Shown in pieces: positions 52,818 to 62,185 of a stretch of 64,000 bases of DNA. The stretch comes from JAICUY01 sp963716585 (GTDB lineage Bacteria > Chloroflexota > Limnocylindria > QHBO01). Positions within the stretch are counted from its first letter, which is position 1. Each line of letters opens with the position of its first letter. The position numbers and the translations under genes are program-made. The DNA is taken from positions 372,001-436,000 of the forward strand of contig CAVQTN010000002.1 of assembly GCA_963716585.1 (NCBI GenBank). Reading direction: 5' to 3'. Below the pieces are notes generated by a model. It was not told where the DNA came from and made no database searches. It saw only the letters and a list, made by a program, of their open reading frames with translations.

Positions 52818-54359
52818 ATGACAACCGTGACCGTAAGCGACGATGCGCTGCTGCACGATCCTGCCCGGCTGCGAACCGTCAACCGCCTGACCTTGCTGTG
52901 GGTGCTGACCGCGTTCGCCCTGCTTCTGATCCTGGGACTGGCTGGCCTGCTGATGCGGGCGATCCAATCCGGACTGCTGGGCGGACTGGCATTCCCGTGG
53001 TTCTATCCGATCCTGACGCTGCATGGCATCGGCATGGTCGCCCTGGTGGCCCTCATCCCCCTTGCCGGCTGCTGGTTCATCTTCGCCCAGCGGGTGCCAA
53101 TGAGCACGCGCCTGTGGACGATCTGCTATGGCGCGACGGTGCTCGCCGTCGTGCTCGTGCTGGTCTCGACCCTGATCGGCCATTTTGGCACCGGTTGGAC
53201 CTTCCTCTATCCGCTGCCGTACCAGAGCGGCGGCGCCTGGGAGACCTGGGCGTTCGTGCCGTTCCTGCTGGCAGTCACCATCGTCGTGCTCGTGGTGCTC
53301 GCGATCGACGTCGAGTTCCTGTACCGCGGCATCCGGAAGTACGGCAGTTTGGGTCGCATGTACGGGCTGGAGTACCTAGTTAACCCTCATCCGCCCGACG
53401 ACGGCCGGCCGCGGACCGATCCTGCCACGATCGCCATGACCACCACGGCGCTGACCTGGATTCCGGCGGCTCTGCTTGGCGCCGTGCTGGTCGTGCTGGA
53501 GTTGACACAGGTCGTCTTCCCGGACTTCAGCATCAGCGCGCTGCTGGCCAAGAACCTGACCTTCTTCGCGGGCCACATGCTGGTCAACGTGGGCCTGTAC
53601 ATGGCGGCGGCGCTGCTCTACGTCATCCTGCCGGTCTTCGCAAAACGGCCGTGGAATGTCGCGCGCTACGTGGTCATCGGCTGGCTGGCGACGACCGTGG
53701 CGCTGTGGTTCGCCTTCTACCATCACCTCTACCAGGACTTCGCGCAGCCCGACGCCGTCCAGGTCGTCGGCGAGGTGTTCAGCTACGTCAGCGCGTTCCC
53801 AGCCCTGGTTGTCACCCTGCTGGGTGGCGTTCTCCTGGTCTGGCGCTCCGGCATCCGCTGGTCGCCGGCGCCACTGTTCATGTACCTCGGCATGGTCGGC
53901 TGGGCCATCGGCGGGACGGGTGCCATCCTCGACGGCACGGCCGGACTCAACCAGTTCATGCACAACACCCTGTGGGTCGCCGGACATTTCCACGGCATCA
54001 TGGCGATGGGCGTCATGATGTTCTTCCTGGGCACGGTCTACTACGTCTTCCCCGCCCTGACCGGCCGGGCGTTGTCCGATCGCATCGGGCGCATGGCGGC
54101 GGTGTTCATCGGGGTCGGCGGCTACACGGTGGTGCTGGTGTTCTTCCTGTCGGGCGTGCTCAGCGAGCCGCGCCGCTACGCCGTTCAGCTGCCCGGCACC
54201 GAATGGCTCGCACTCATAGGCCTGCTGGGAGCGATCCTGGTCGGCATCGGCGGGTTGATGATTGGCGGTGACATGCTCGGAGCGCTGCGCCGGCCGGCCG
54301 TCCAGCCGAGTGACCCACAGCGTGAGCCGGAGGCCGGACCCGCCCCGGCGCCGGCGTAG
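52818..54359 (+). CDS. heme-copper oxidase subunit I (B/ba3-like) with Asn at the cross-linked Tyr position
   Basis: 513 residues, about thirteen membrane segments. Low-spin heme ligands are His69 (LTLHGIG) and His392 (GHFHGI); the high-spin heme ligand is His390; CuB ligands are His253 (FAGHMLVN) and His302-His303 (YHHLY). The sequence aligns well with Thermus ba3 subunit I, including PRRY and YYVFPALTGR. However, B-type oxidases read GHPxVY with Tyr four residues after the first CuB His, whereas here Asn257 stands there. Loss of that Tyr is characteristic of nitric oxide reductase-like members. GAAGGGAG precedes the ATG. Confidence 0.88.
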   Translation: MTTVTVSDDALLHDPARLRTVNRLTLLWVLTAFALLLILGLAGLLMRAIQSGLLGGLAFPWFYPILTLHGIGMVALVALIPLAGCWFIFAQRVPMSTRLWTICYGATVLAVVLVLVSTLIGHFGTGWTFLYPLPYQSGGAWETWAFVPFLLAVTIVVLVVLAIDVEFLYRGIRKYGSLGRMYGLEYLVNPHPPDDGRPRTDPATIAMTTTALTWIPAALLGAVLVVLELTQVVFPDFSISALLAKNLTFFAGHMLVNVGLYMAAALLYVILPVFAKRPWNVARYVVIGWLATTVALWFAFYHHLYQDFAQPDAVQVVGEVFSYVSAFPALVVTLLGGVLLVWRSGIRWSPAPLFMYLGMVGWAIGGTGAILDGTAGLNQFMHNTLWVAGHFHGIMAMGVMMFFLGTVYYVFPALTGRALSDRIGRMAAVFIGVGGYTVVLVFFLSGVLSEPRRYAVQLPGTEWLALIGLLGAILVGIGGLMIGGDMLGALRRPAVQPSDPQREPEAGPAPAPA

Positions 54360-54370
54360 GCTCCGCCAGC

Positions 54371-55342
<972 letters not shown>

Positions 55343-55386
55343 TTCCCGCGTCGGCGCGAGCGACGCCGGAAACGCTCGTCTGAGCA

Positions 55387-56091
55387 ATGCCCAGTCATCG
55401 GCTCCGTGGGTCCGGTGCGGTCACGATCGACCTGCAGGCGAAGCGCAACCGGCTGCTCGGCGATCCGGCGCGGCTGATGATCGTGGATGCGGTCACCAAG
55501 CGCCCGCGGCTCATCTCGGAGCTGACCGCGCTCACCGGGCTGCACCGCAACACGGTCCGCGCGCACCTCGCCCGGCTGGTCGATGCCGGCCTGCTCAGCG
55601 CGGAACGTCGCGATCCGATTGGGCCGGGCCGGCCGGCAAGGCGGTATTGCCTGCGCGACAGCCTGGGAATCCCCGGTACCGAGCAGCGGCTGCTGATCCG
55701 ATCGCTTCTGCGGCTCGTGGCCGAGGCGTACCAGGACGGCGCCACCGAGCGAGCCGAGCACGAGGGACACCGCATCGGCCTGCAGCTCGGCAGTGCGCTT
55801 GACCATCCGTCGGCCAGGCAGGCGCTGGCGCAGGTGACCGAGATCCTGCGTGAGCTCGCCTTCTCACCCGAGCTCACCGCCAGGGGCGAGGTGAGCCAGA
55901 TCACCCTGCACAGCTGCCCATTCACAGTGTCTCCCGACGATCCGCGCGGCGGGATCATCTGCGCCTTCCACCTCGGCCTGATTCGCGGCGTGGTGGAGGT
56001 GGCCGCGCCGCCCGGACGCCACGATGTGCACCTGCTGCCGCACGTCGGCCCCGACTTCTGCCGGGCCGAGATTCGCTTCGCCGCGGGCTGA
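55387..56091 (+). CDS. helix-turn-helix regulator with C-terminal cysteine cluster (SufR-like)
   Basis: 234 residues. The winged helix spans about 18-85 (LISELTALTGLHRNTVRAHLARLVDAGLL in part). The C-terminal half has HSCPFTVSPDDPRGGIICAFHLGL near 175-198 and a third Cys in DFCRAEI near 226, the pattern of the SufR-like regulators that hold an iron-sulfur cluster. It lies directly after ctaB and may sense oxygen, NO or iron-sulfur status to control the oxidase genes; this role is inferred. It converges with the LLM gene (5 bp gap). Confidence 0.78.
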   Translation: MPSHRLRGSGAVTIDLQAKRNRLLGDPARLMIVDAVTKRPRLISELTALTGLHRNTVRAHLARLVDAGLLSAERRDPIGPGRPARRYCLRDSLGIPGTEQRLLIRSLLRLVAEAYQDGATERAEHEGHRIGLQLGSALDHPSARQALAQVTEILRELAFSPELTARGEVSQITLHSCPFTVSPDDPRGGIICAFHLGLIRGVVEVAAPPGRHDVHLLPHVGPDFCRAEIRFAAG

Positions 56092-56096
56092 CGGCG

Positions 56097-57047
56097 TCAG
56101 GCCTGGTCGGCCATGGGCCGGACCTCGCCGATCCAGCGCACCAAGGTCTCTTCGTCGAAGGGCGCGGCCATCTCGCCGATGAAGGTGTGGAAGCCGAGGG
56201 TCTTCCGCTCGCGCATCTTCTCGGCGAGCTGCTCCGGCGTGCCGACCCAGAAGGTGCCGTCGCGCTCCACCTCGCGCATCGGCGTGTGGTTGTGCTCCAT
56301 CCGTGCCTGCCAGGCGCGGCGCGCCTCAGCCTCGGTGTCACGGATGAGGGGCTTGCAGCCGGCGCTGAATTCGATCTCGGCCGGATCGCGGCCGGCATCG
56401 TCGCAATGCCGGCGCAGGACCTCGACCTTGTGGCGCAGGAAGTCGACCTCGCCCATGGCATTCCACATGTCGGCATACCTGGCCACGGTGCGCAGCGTCT
56501 TTCGCTCGCCGGAGCCGCCGATCATGATCGGCAGGTGCTGCTGGATCGGCCGCGGCAGGAGGCGCAGCCCGTCGAACGAGTAATGGCCGTCCGGGTCCGA
56601 GGTCACCGTCTGTCCATCGAACAACGCGCGCAGGGCAGCCACCGCCTCGTCCATCCAGTCAAGCCGCTGGCCGAAGCCGCTGCCGAAGTCGATGCCATGC
56701 GCGGTGTGTTCCAGCCCGAACCAGGCTCCGCCCATGCCGGCGATGACCCGGCCGTCGCTGACGTGGTCGATGGTCGTCAGCTCCTTGGCGACCAGCCCCG
56801 GGTTGCGCAGGGGCACGGCGCCGACCAGCAGGCCCAGGCGAGCCCGGGTCGTGACCTTGGCCAGTGCCGCGAGCGCCGTGTACCCCTCGAAGATGGGCTG
56901 GTACGGGTCGCCAAAGATGGCGTACAGGTGATCCCACGTCCAGAGGTGGTCGTAGCCGAGCTCGTCGACGCGCATTGCGGCCAGCTCGAAGGCGGGCCAG
57001 TCGGTCGCCTGGTTCCAGAGCAGGACCCCGAGTCGCGTCTCGGCCAT
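56097..57047 (-). CDS. LLM-class (luciferase-like, probably F420-dependent) oxidoreductase
   Basis: 316 residues of the luciferase-like barrel. The beginning WNQATDWPAFELAAMRVDELGYDHLWTWDHL, in short segments, resembles F420-dependent N5,N10-methylene-H4MPT reductase-like enzymes; LGLLVGAVPLRNPGLVAKELTTIDHVSDGRVIAG-type sequence near 70-105 and LPIMIGGSGERKTL near 170 are family motifs. It should use F420 or FMN; the substrate is unknown. The start lies four bases after the ubiA-family stop, so the two are in one operon. Confidence 0.85.
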   Translation of the reverse strand: MAETRLGVLLWNQATDWPAFELAAMRVDELGYDHLWTWDHLYAIFGDPYQPIFEGYTALAALAKVTTRARLGLLVGAVPLRNPGLVAKELTTIDHVSDGRVIAGMGGAWFGLEHTAHGIDFGSGFGQRLDWMDEAVAALRALFDGQTVTSDPDGHYSFDGLRLLPRPIQQHLPIMIGGSGERKTLRTVARYADMWNAMGEVDFLRHKVEVLRRHCDDAGRDPAEIEFSAGCKPLIRDTEAEARRAWQARMEHNHTPMREVERDGTFWVGTPEQLAEKMRERKTLGFHTFIGEMAAPFDEETLVRWIGEVRPMADQA

Positions 57048-57051
57048 CTGC

Positions 57052-58134
57052 TCAGGCCCAGGGCAGGCTGATGGGCAGCAGCGCGTTGAGCAGCAGGCCC
57101 AGGATCAGCAGCGCGCCCGCACGCCGCGTGTGGATGAAGGCCGCGCCGACGAACCACAGCGGCCAGCCGACGTAGCCCTCCGGCGGCTGCACCGGCCGCG
57201 GTGCGTTGAAGACGCGCAGGACCAGCAGCAGCAGTGGGACGCCGAGCAGGGTGACGATCACAAACGGCCCGATCCAGCCGACCAGCGCGGGCACGATCAC
57301 GATCGGGTAGTAGGCGATCATCAGGACCTGGGCGACCCGCCGCGCTGTTGCCTGGCCGAGCATCACCGGCAGGGTGTGTACGCCCTTCGGCCGGTCGGCC
57401 TCGATCTTGTCGATGTGCTTGCCGAACAGCACGGTGGTCACCAGGATGGCGTACGGCAGCGACGCGATCCACACCCATCCGGGCAGCGCGCCGGTCGCGA
57501 CGTAGAAGGTGCCGCCGACCATCAGCGGGCCCCACACCAGGAAGACGCCCGGCTCGCCCAGACCGTGGTACTTGAGCCGGATGGGCGGCGCGACATAGAA
57601 GACCGATACGAACAGGCCCGCCAGCGCGAACGCGATGACCAGTGGCCCTCGCTCGTACGCCAGGAACAGCATGATCGCCAGGTCGACCGCATTGGCCAGC
57701 AGGATGGCGACGGCCAGCTGCCGCCGGGTGACCCAGCCCGAGAGCACGGGATGAGGCGCATACAGCGCCCGGTAGTAGTCGTCGGTGTCTACCCCACCCT
57801 CCAGGTCGAAATAGTCGTTGATCATGTTGTTGGCGGCGTGCGCCACCACCAGGCCGATGACGGCCAGCAGCGCCAGCCAGTAGCTGATTTGCACCTCACC
57901 CTGGCGGGCCGCGCCGACGGCCAGCAGCGCGCCGATGAGCCCGGACGTGGCGGTCATCGAGAAGACGGCCGCGCGGGTGATGACCAGCCACTTGCTGACC
58001 GCGTCGGGGTGGGTCATGCCCGCCGGCAGGTTGGCGGTGCGCAGCACGTAGCCCCAGCTGCGCAGGCGGGCACCCAACGGTGCGCTGGGCGTCACCGGGG
58101 TTGGCTTCGGAATCACGGGCCTGGTTGTCGACAT
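57052..58134 (-). CDS. UbiA-family prenyltransferase
   Basis: 360 residues with about nine membrane segments after a short soluble N-terminus. The first aspartate motif is in NNMINDYFDLEGGVDTDDYYR near residue 100 and the second in KHIDKIEADRPKGVHTLP near 225, both typical of MenA/UbiA-type enzymes acting on aromatic acceptors. It could be a 1,4-dihydroxy-2-naphthoate or other quinone-type prenyltransferase. ATG 58134 is preferred over an upstream in-frame start because TAGACT ends about 12 bases before it and the upstream residues look non-coding. Confidence 0.82.
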   Translation of the reverse strand: MSTTRPVIPKPTPVTPSAPLGARLRSWGYVLRTANLPAGMTHPDAVSKWLVITRAAVFSMTATSGLIGALLAVGAARQGEVQISYWLALLAVIGLVVAHAANNMINDYFDLEGGVDTDDYYRALYAPHPVLSGWVTRRQLAVAILLANAVDLAIMLFLAYERGPLVIAFALAGLFVSVFYVAPPIRLKYHGLGEPGVFLVWGPLMVGGTFYVATGALPGWVWIASLPYAILVTTVLFGKHIDKIEADRPKGVHTLPVMLGQATARRVAQVLMIAYYPIVIVPALVGWIGPFVIVTLLGVPLLLLVLRVFNAPRPVQPPEGYVGWPLWFVGAAFIHTRRAGALLILGLLLNALLPISLPWA

Positions 58135-58145
58135 GTACGGCCGCG

Positions 58146-58151
58146 AGTCTA
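58146..58151 (-). promoter_or_regulatory. -10 element TAGACT of the UbiA-family gene
   Basis: On the minus strand TAGACT (58151 to 58146) predicts a start about five bases before ATG 58134; identical in sequence to the elements at 18804 and 42716. Confidence 0.4.
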
Positions 58152-58194
58152 CTCCGGGGCCGTCCGCGGGTCGCGCACCACGCCAGCGGCGACC

Positions 58195-58380
58195 AAGTCC
58201 GAGGGGACTCACCTGCGTGAGAGCACTTGGCTCGCGTGCGATCGACGCGCGCAGTGACTCAATTCGACCGGATTGACCCCTGAACTCGCGCGCGACGCGT
58301 CGTTGTGAGGTACTGCTCGCCTCAAATGCATGACAGCGGCCGGATCTCGGTCGAGTGAATCAGGCCAGACTCAAAGCGGC
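58195..58380 (+). repeat. intergenic structured repeat, copy D (divergent)
   Basis: Shares CGTGCGATC, GTGACTCA, the ATTGACC-type block, GCATGACAGCGGCC and the closing GACTCAAAGCGG with copies A-C, in the same order and orientation, but the GACTGAAAC/GTTTCAGTC arms are degraded. A local hairpin CTCAC-CTGC-GTGAG lies at its left end. Between the UbiA gene and the next minus-strand gene there are 388 bp, and this element fills about half. Confidence 0.6.
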
Positions 58381-58471
58381 GCCCAACCGATGGCGAGCGC
58401 CGTTGAAGTGCAGGAGGGCCTGGAGAAACGATCGCGCCGCCGCGCATTCGCTGCCGCGGTCCTGGACGATC

Positions 58472-58501
58472 GGGCGAGCGGGGACACTTCCCCACTCGCC
58501 C
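58472..58501 (-). terminator. terminator-like hairpin after the small secreted protein gene
   Basis: GGGCGAG-C-GGGGA (58472-58484) and TCCCC-A-CTCGCCC (58489-58501) form a 12-bp stem with one mismatch and loop CACT, 22 bp after the stop of the minus-strand gene. No T run follows. Confidence 0.6.
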
Positions 58502-58522
58502 AGCGGAGCCTCGCGGCTCCCG

Positions 58523-58780
58523 TCAGCTGGACGAGGAGCCGCTGCCGCTCGACGCCTTGTCGCTGCGGTCGCAGACGTGGCCCGTCGCGCCGTTGTCCGA
58601 GCCGATCCCCGTCCCGGCGCTGGCGCTGGGACTCGCGCTGGGCGTGGCTGACGGCGACGCGGCGAAGACGCTGGCCGCGCCGCCGAGCAGGATCGTGGCT
58701 CCCAGCACGGCGGCCGCGATCAAGGCGCGGGGTCGTGAACGGGCCGGCGGGCCGGCATCGGCCTGGATGGTTGGTTCCAT
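58523..58780 (-). CDS. small Ser/Pro-rich membrane-anchored or secreted protein
   Basis: 85 residues, no family recognised. A basic N-terminus is followed by one hydrophobic segment, ALIAAAVLGATILLGGAA near residues 19-37, then FAASPSATPSASPSASAG, a low-complexity Ser/Ala/Pro stretch, and a Ser/Gly-rich end. It looks like a signal-anchored peptide exported across the membrane. It is 89 bp downstream of the GT39 gene on the same strand and is followed by a hairpin, so it may close that operon. Confidence 0.55.
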   Translation of the reverse strand: MEPTIQADAGPPARSRPRALIAAAVLGATILLGGAASVFAASPSATPSASPSASAGTGIGSDNGATGHVCDRSDKASSGSGSSSS

Positions 58781-58869
58781 TGCGTAACCTCCTGTCTGTG
58801 ACGGCCGCCTGGTGGGGGCCGATGCGGTCCAGGGTGTCCTGCAGCTCTTGGAGTCGCATGAGAGTCGGC

Positions 58870-60891
58870 TCATGCGGCCAGGTCGTAGACGGTCACCCTG
58901 CCGATCGTCGTCGCGCTGAAGCGATCCGCGACCCACTGGCTGATCTGGGAGGCGACGTCCGATCCACCCCGCGCCCCGCGGAAGCCGCCGGCGTCGACTC
59001 CGGCGACGTAGTAGTGGATCGCGCCCGCGGCGACGTATGCCTGGAACTCGGCCAGCGTCGGCGAGGGGTCGGTGCCGTTGAAGCCGCCGATGGCCATCAC
59101 CGACCGGCCGCTGCCGAGGGCCAGGCCAGCGGCGTTGTTGGCGCCGGTCGTGGCCGCTGCCCAGCGGTAGTTCGACGCATCCTGCTGCAGGGCCGCGACG
59201 AGTGCGGCACTCGGCGTCGCCGAGTCGAGCAGACCGCCGAGCGACGCGCCTCGATTGGCCGTGCCGTTGGACCCGCCGCCGAACGCTGGGAATGGCCGAC
59301 TGTTGCCCGGGCGCTGGAACAGCTGGCCACGCGGCCCGCGGAACGCGTTGCCGGGAGCGCCGGGGCCAAAGCGGCCGAAGCCGTCGACATTCTCGACCTG
59401 CGGCTCGGTGGTGGGGATGGCACCGCTGTGCGCCTCGGCGGCGGTGGCGATGGCGCCGAGGGAAGGGGCGGCCATCACGACCGCGACCGAGACAGCGAGC
59501 ACCAGCTGCTGGATCCTCCGTCCGGCGCTCCGGCTGAACAGCAGCCCCATGGCGGCCACTCCGCCGCCGAAGAGCAGCACGGGCGCCAGCCACGGAAACC
59601 AGTCAGGGCTGCGGGCCAGCAGCGTCACCGCCCAGATGACGGTGAGGGCGACGCCAGCGGCGAGGCTGGCGCGAGCCACGGGATGACGTCGCCGAGCCCA
59701 GGCGGCGGCCACGCCCATGCCCACCAACGCACCGATGGCGGGCACCAGCACGACCGTGTAGTAGGGGTGGAAGATGCCCTTCATCAGGCTGAAGACGAGC
59801 CCGGTGAGCACCAGCCAGCCGCCCCACAGCAGCGCCTGGGCGCGCACCGCGTCGGTTCGCCGGCGACGGCGCGTCAGCCACAGCAGCGCCACGAACGAGA
59901 CCAGCGCCGCCGGCAGCAGCCAGCTGACGTTGCTGCCCAGCTCACCACCGAACAGGCGCAGCCAGCCCGCGCCGTCGCTGAACGGGCCGCCGCCGAACCC
60001 GCCGAACGTAGGTGCTCCCCCGCCGACTCGACCGACCTCGTCGCCGGTCAGCCGCCCGAGGCCGTTGTAGCCGAGCATCAGGTCGATGATGTTGTTCGTC
60101 TGCGTCCCGCCGATGAACGGACGCGTGCTCGCGGGCAGCAGCATCACCACGGCGACCCACCAGCCGGCCGAAACCAGGACGGCCAGCGCGGCCGCTCCGA
60201 CCTGGCGCACCCGCCGCCACCAGCTCGTGGGTGCGGCGAGCAGGTAGACGCCGCTCAGCACCGGGATGATCACGAATCCCTGCAGCATCTTGGTCAGGAA
60301 CGCGAAGCCGACGGCCACGCCGGCGAGCACCAGCCAGCGCGTCGAGGCCGTTTCGAGGGCCCGCAGCGTGCCGTACGCCGACGCAACCAGCAGCAGCGTC
60401 AGCAGCGCGTCCGGGTTGTTGAATCGGAACATGAGCGCAGCGACGGGGGTCAGCGCCAATGCGGCGCCGGCGATCAGCCCGCCCAACGCTCCGCCACGGC
60501 GACGAACGCTCAGGTACAGCAGCCAGACCGCTGCGACGCCCTCGAGGGCCTGCGGGGCCAGGATGCTCCACGAGCTGAAGCCGAAGATGCGGGCGCTGAG
60601 TGACATGACCCACACGGCCGCCGGCGTCTTGTCGACGGTGATCGCGTTTCCGGCGTCGAAGGAGCCGAACAGCATGGCTGCCCAGTCCTTCGAGCCCGCC
60701 AGCGCCGCCGCCGAGTAGTACGCGTTGGCCCAGCCCGATGCGGACAGGTTCCACACGAAGAGCGCTGCGCTTCCCAGCAGGAGAAGCACGAGGGCGGGAA
60801 GCTCCCACCCAAGGGAGCGTCCCGCGACGCGTGTGTTGGCCGGTTGTGCGATTCGAACGCCGGCGTCACCGGCCAGGACGTCGGAGCTCAT
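58870..60891 (-). CDS. GT39-family glycosyltransferase (dolichyl/polyprenyl-phosphate-sugar dependent)
   Basis: 673 residues. About ten to twelve membrane segments from residue 30 to 475. YYSAAALAGSKDWAAMLFGSFDAGNAITVDKTPAAVW near 58-95, in parts, is the first extracytoplasmic loop with the conserved acidic residue; FNNPDALLTLL near 155 and LTKMLQGF near 200 follow. The last roughly 170 residues form a soluble extracytoplasmic domain (YRWAAATTG, SVMAIGGFNG, VYDLAA). Such enzymes transfer sugars from lipid carriers to proteins or wall polymers. The start lies five bases after the HtrA gene stop. Confidence 0.85.
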   Translation of the reverse strand: MSSDVLAGDAGVRIAQPANTRVAGRSLGWELPALVLLLLGSAALFVWNLSASGWANAYYSAAALAGSKDWAAMLFGSFDAGNAITVDKTPAAVWVMSLSARIFGFSSWSILAPQALEGVAAVWLLYLSVRRRGGALGGLIAGAALALTPVAALMFRFNNPDALLTLLLVASAYGTLRALETASTRWLVLAGVAVGFAFLTKMLQGFVIIPVLSGVYLLAAPTSWWRRVRQVGAAALAVLVSAGWWVAVVMLLPASTRPFIGGTQTNNIIDLMLGYNGLGRLTGDEVGRVGGGAPTFGGFGGGPFSDGAGWLRLFGGELGSNVSWLLPAALVSFVALLWLTRRRRRTDAVRAQALLWGGWLVLTGLVFSLMKGIFHPYYTVVLVPAIGALVGMGVAAAWARRRHPVARASLAAGVALTVIWAVTLLARSPDWFPWLAPVLLFGGGVAAMGLLFSRSAGRRIQQLVLAVSVAVVMAAPSLGAIATAAEAHSGAIPTTEPQVENVDGFGRFGPGAPGNAFRGPRGQLFQRPGNSRPFPAFGGGSNGTANRGASLGGLLDSATPSAALVAALQQDASNYRWAAATTGANNAAGLALGSGRSVMAIGGFNGTDPSPTLAEFQAYVAAGAIHYYVAGVDAGGFRGARGGSDVASQISQWVADRFSATTIGRVTVYDLAA

Positions 60892-60896
60892 CAGCG

Positions 60897-62096
60897 TCAG
60901 CGGTTGGCGGGCAGCGTGCCCAGCGTGACCGAGAGCTGCCGGGTCTGGCCGCCGCGCACGATCGTCAGCGCAAGCTTCTCGCCCGGGGCATGCGGCAGGA
61001 TGAGGGTCGACAGGTCGTGGGTGGCATCCACCTTCGTGCCGTCGACCGTGACGATCACATCGCCGTCGCGCAGCCCGGCTGCCTCGGCGGGGCCACCGGC
61101 CACGACGGCGGATCCCGCGCCGGAGCCCGACGGGGCATGGATCAGTGCGCCGTTGTCAACCGACAGACCCTGGTCCTTCGCCAGCTGCCGCGTGACCGGC
61201 TGGTAGTAGACGCCGATCCATGGGCGCGACAGCTGCTGGCCGGCGAGCGCCTGCTCCACCAGTGGCCTGGCGACGTCGATCGGAATGGCGAAGCCGATCC
61301 CCTGCGCGCTGCCGGCAACCGCGGTATTGATCCCGATGACCTCGCCCGAGCTGCTGAGCAACGGGCCGCCGGAGTTGCCGGGGTTGATTGCCGCATCGGT
61401 CTGGATGAGATTGTTCAGCTGTTCGCCGGAGAGATCGGTCACGCCGCCGGCCTGGATCTGGCGGCCCAGCCCCGAGACCACACCGGTGGTGACCGTGTTC
61501 TCGAACGTGCCCAGCGGGTCGCCGATGGCGATCGCCATCTGCCCGATCTGCAGGTCGCTGCTCGAGCCGAGCTGCACCGTCGGCAGGCCGGTGGCACCGA
61601 TCTTGACGATGGCAAGGTCGGTGAGCGGGTCGGTGCCGTAGACCGTGGCGTCGAAGGTGCGGCTGTCCGCCAGCCGGACCTGCAGCGCGGTGGCCCCCTG
61701 GACGACGTGCTTGTTGGTCAGGATCCAGCCGTGGCTGTCGACGATCATGCCCGAGCCGACACCGGTGCCCGTGCCGCGCGAGCTGTTGACCGTCGAGGTG
61801 ATGACCACCACCGCCGGTGACGTCTTTTGCACGGCCGCCGTGACCGCGCTGGTTTCGTCGATGCGCACGTTGCTGACGACAGAGCCACCGGCAAGTGTTC
61901 CGCTCGAAGCGCCGCTCGACAACGGCGAGAGCAGATTGACCGCCGCGACGGCTCCCAGGCTGCCAGAGAGGAGCCCGGCGACGAGCGCGGCAACGATGAA
62001 AGGGCCCCATCCGGCCGGCCCGCCGCGACGAGTGGCGGGTGCGGCGGCAACGATCGGCCCGGGAGCAGCTGCGCGATCGGAAGTCTGGTTGATCAT
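60897..62096 (-). CDS. S1C serine protease with PDZ domain (HtrA/DegP/PepD-like)
   Basis: 399 residues. One membrane segment near 30-55 anchors the protein with the protease outside. Catalytic triad: His in LTNKHVV near 128, Asp in TDPLTDLAIVKI near 158 and Ser in AINPGNSGGPLL near 238. A single PDZ domain covers about 305-390 (AAGLRDGDVIVTVDG). It degrades or refolds damaged exported proteins. Order after a response regulator and kinase on the same strand matches mprA-mprB-pepD. GATGCT ends seven bases before its ATG, so it may also have its own start. Confidence 0.92.
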   Translation of the reverse strand: MINQTSDRAAAPGPIVAAAPATRRGGPAGWGPFIVAALVAGLLSGSLGAVAAVNLLSPLSSGASSGTLAGGSVVSNVRIDETSAVTAAVQKTSPAVVVITSTVNSSRGTGTGVGSGMIVDSHGWILTNKHVVQGATALQVRLADSRTFDATVYGTDPLTDLAIVKIGATGLPTVQLGSSSDLQIGQMAIAIGDPLGTFENTVTTGVVSGLGRQIQAGGVTDLSGEQLNNLIQTDAAINPGNSGGPLLSSSGEVIGINTAVAGSAQGIGFAIPIDVARPLVEQALAGQQLSRPWIGVYYQPVTRQLAKDQGLSVDNGALIHAPSGSGAGSAVVAGGPAEAAGLRDGDVIVTVDGTKVDATHDLSTLILPHAPGEKLALTIVRGGQTRQLSVTLGTLPANR

Positions 62097-62102
62097 GAGC
62101 TC

Positions 62103-62108
62103 AGCATC
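62103..62108 (-). promoter_or_regulatory. possible -10 element GATGCT before the HtrA gene
   Basis: On the minus strand GATGCT (62108 to 62103) ends exactly seven bases before ATG 62096, the spacing seen for other leaderless genes here; the match to TAnnnT is weak. It lies in the 89-bp gap between the kinase and protease genes. Confidence 0.3.
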
Positions 62109-62185
62109 GCCGCCGAGTCTGAGGGGATTCTGAGAATGCCTGCATGCGCCGGGTCAAACCTGAGTAAAGAAATGGCTGCTCGGCG

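Noticed and set aside
58371..58859. Minus-strand frame starting MRLQELQDTLDRIG
   Set aside because: Only the first about 20 residues look protein-like; the rest overlaps the small secreted protein in another frame and has no homology I know.
58330..60603. A 757-residue plus-strand frame opposite the GT39 gene
   Set aside because: Composition is a typical GC-rich antisense shadow (Arg/Gln/His/Asp rich, no domain), while the minus strand encodes a clear membrane glycosyltransferase.
60830..60860. GATTCGAAC-like sequence resembling a tRNA T arm
   Set aside because: It lies within the first codons of the GT39 gene and no acceptor or anticodon stem can be built around it.
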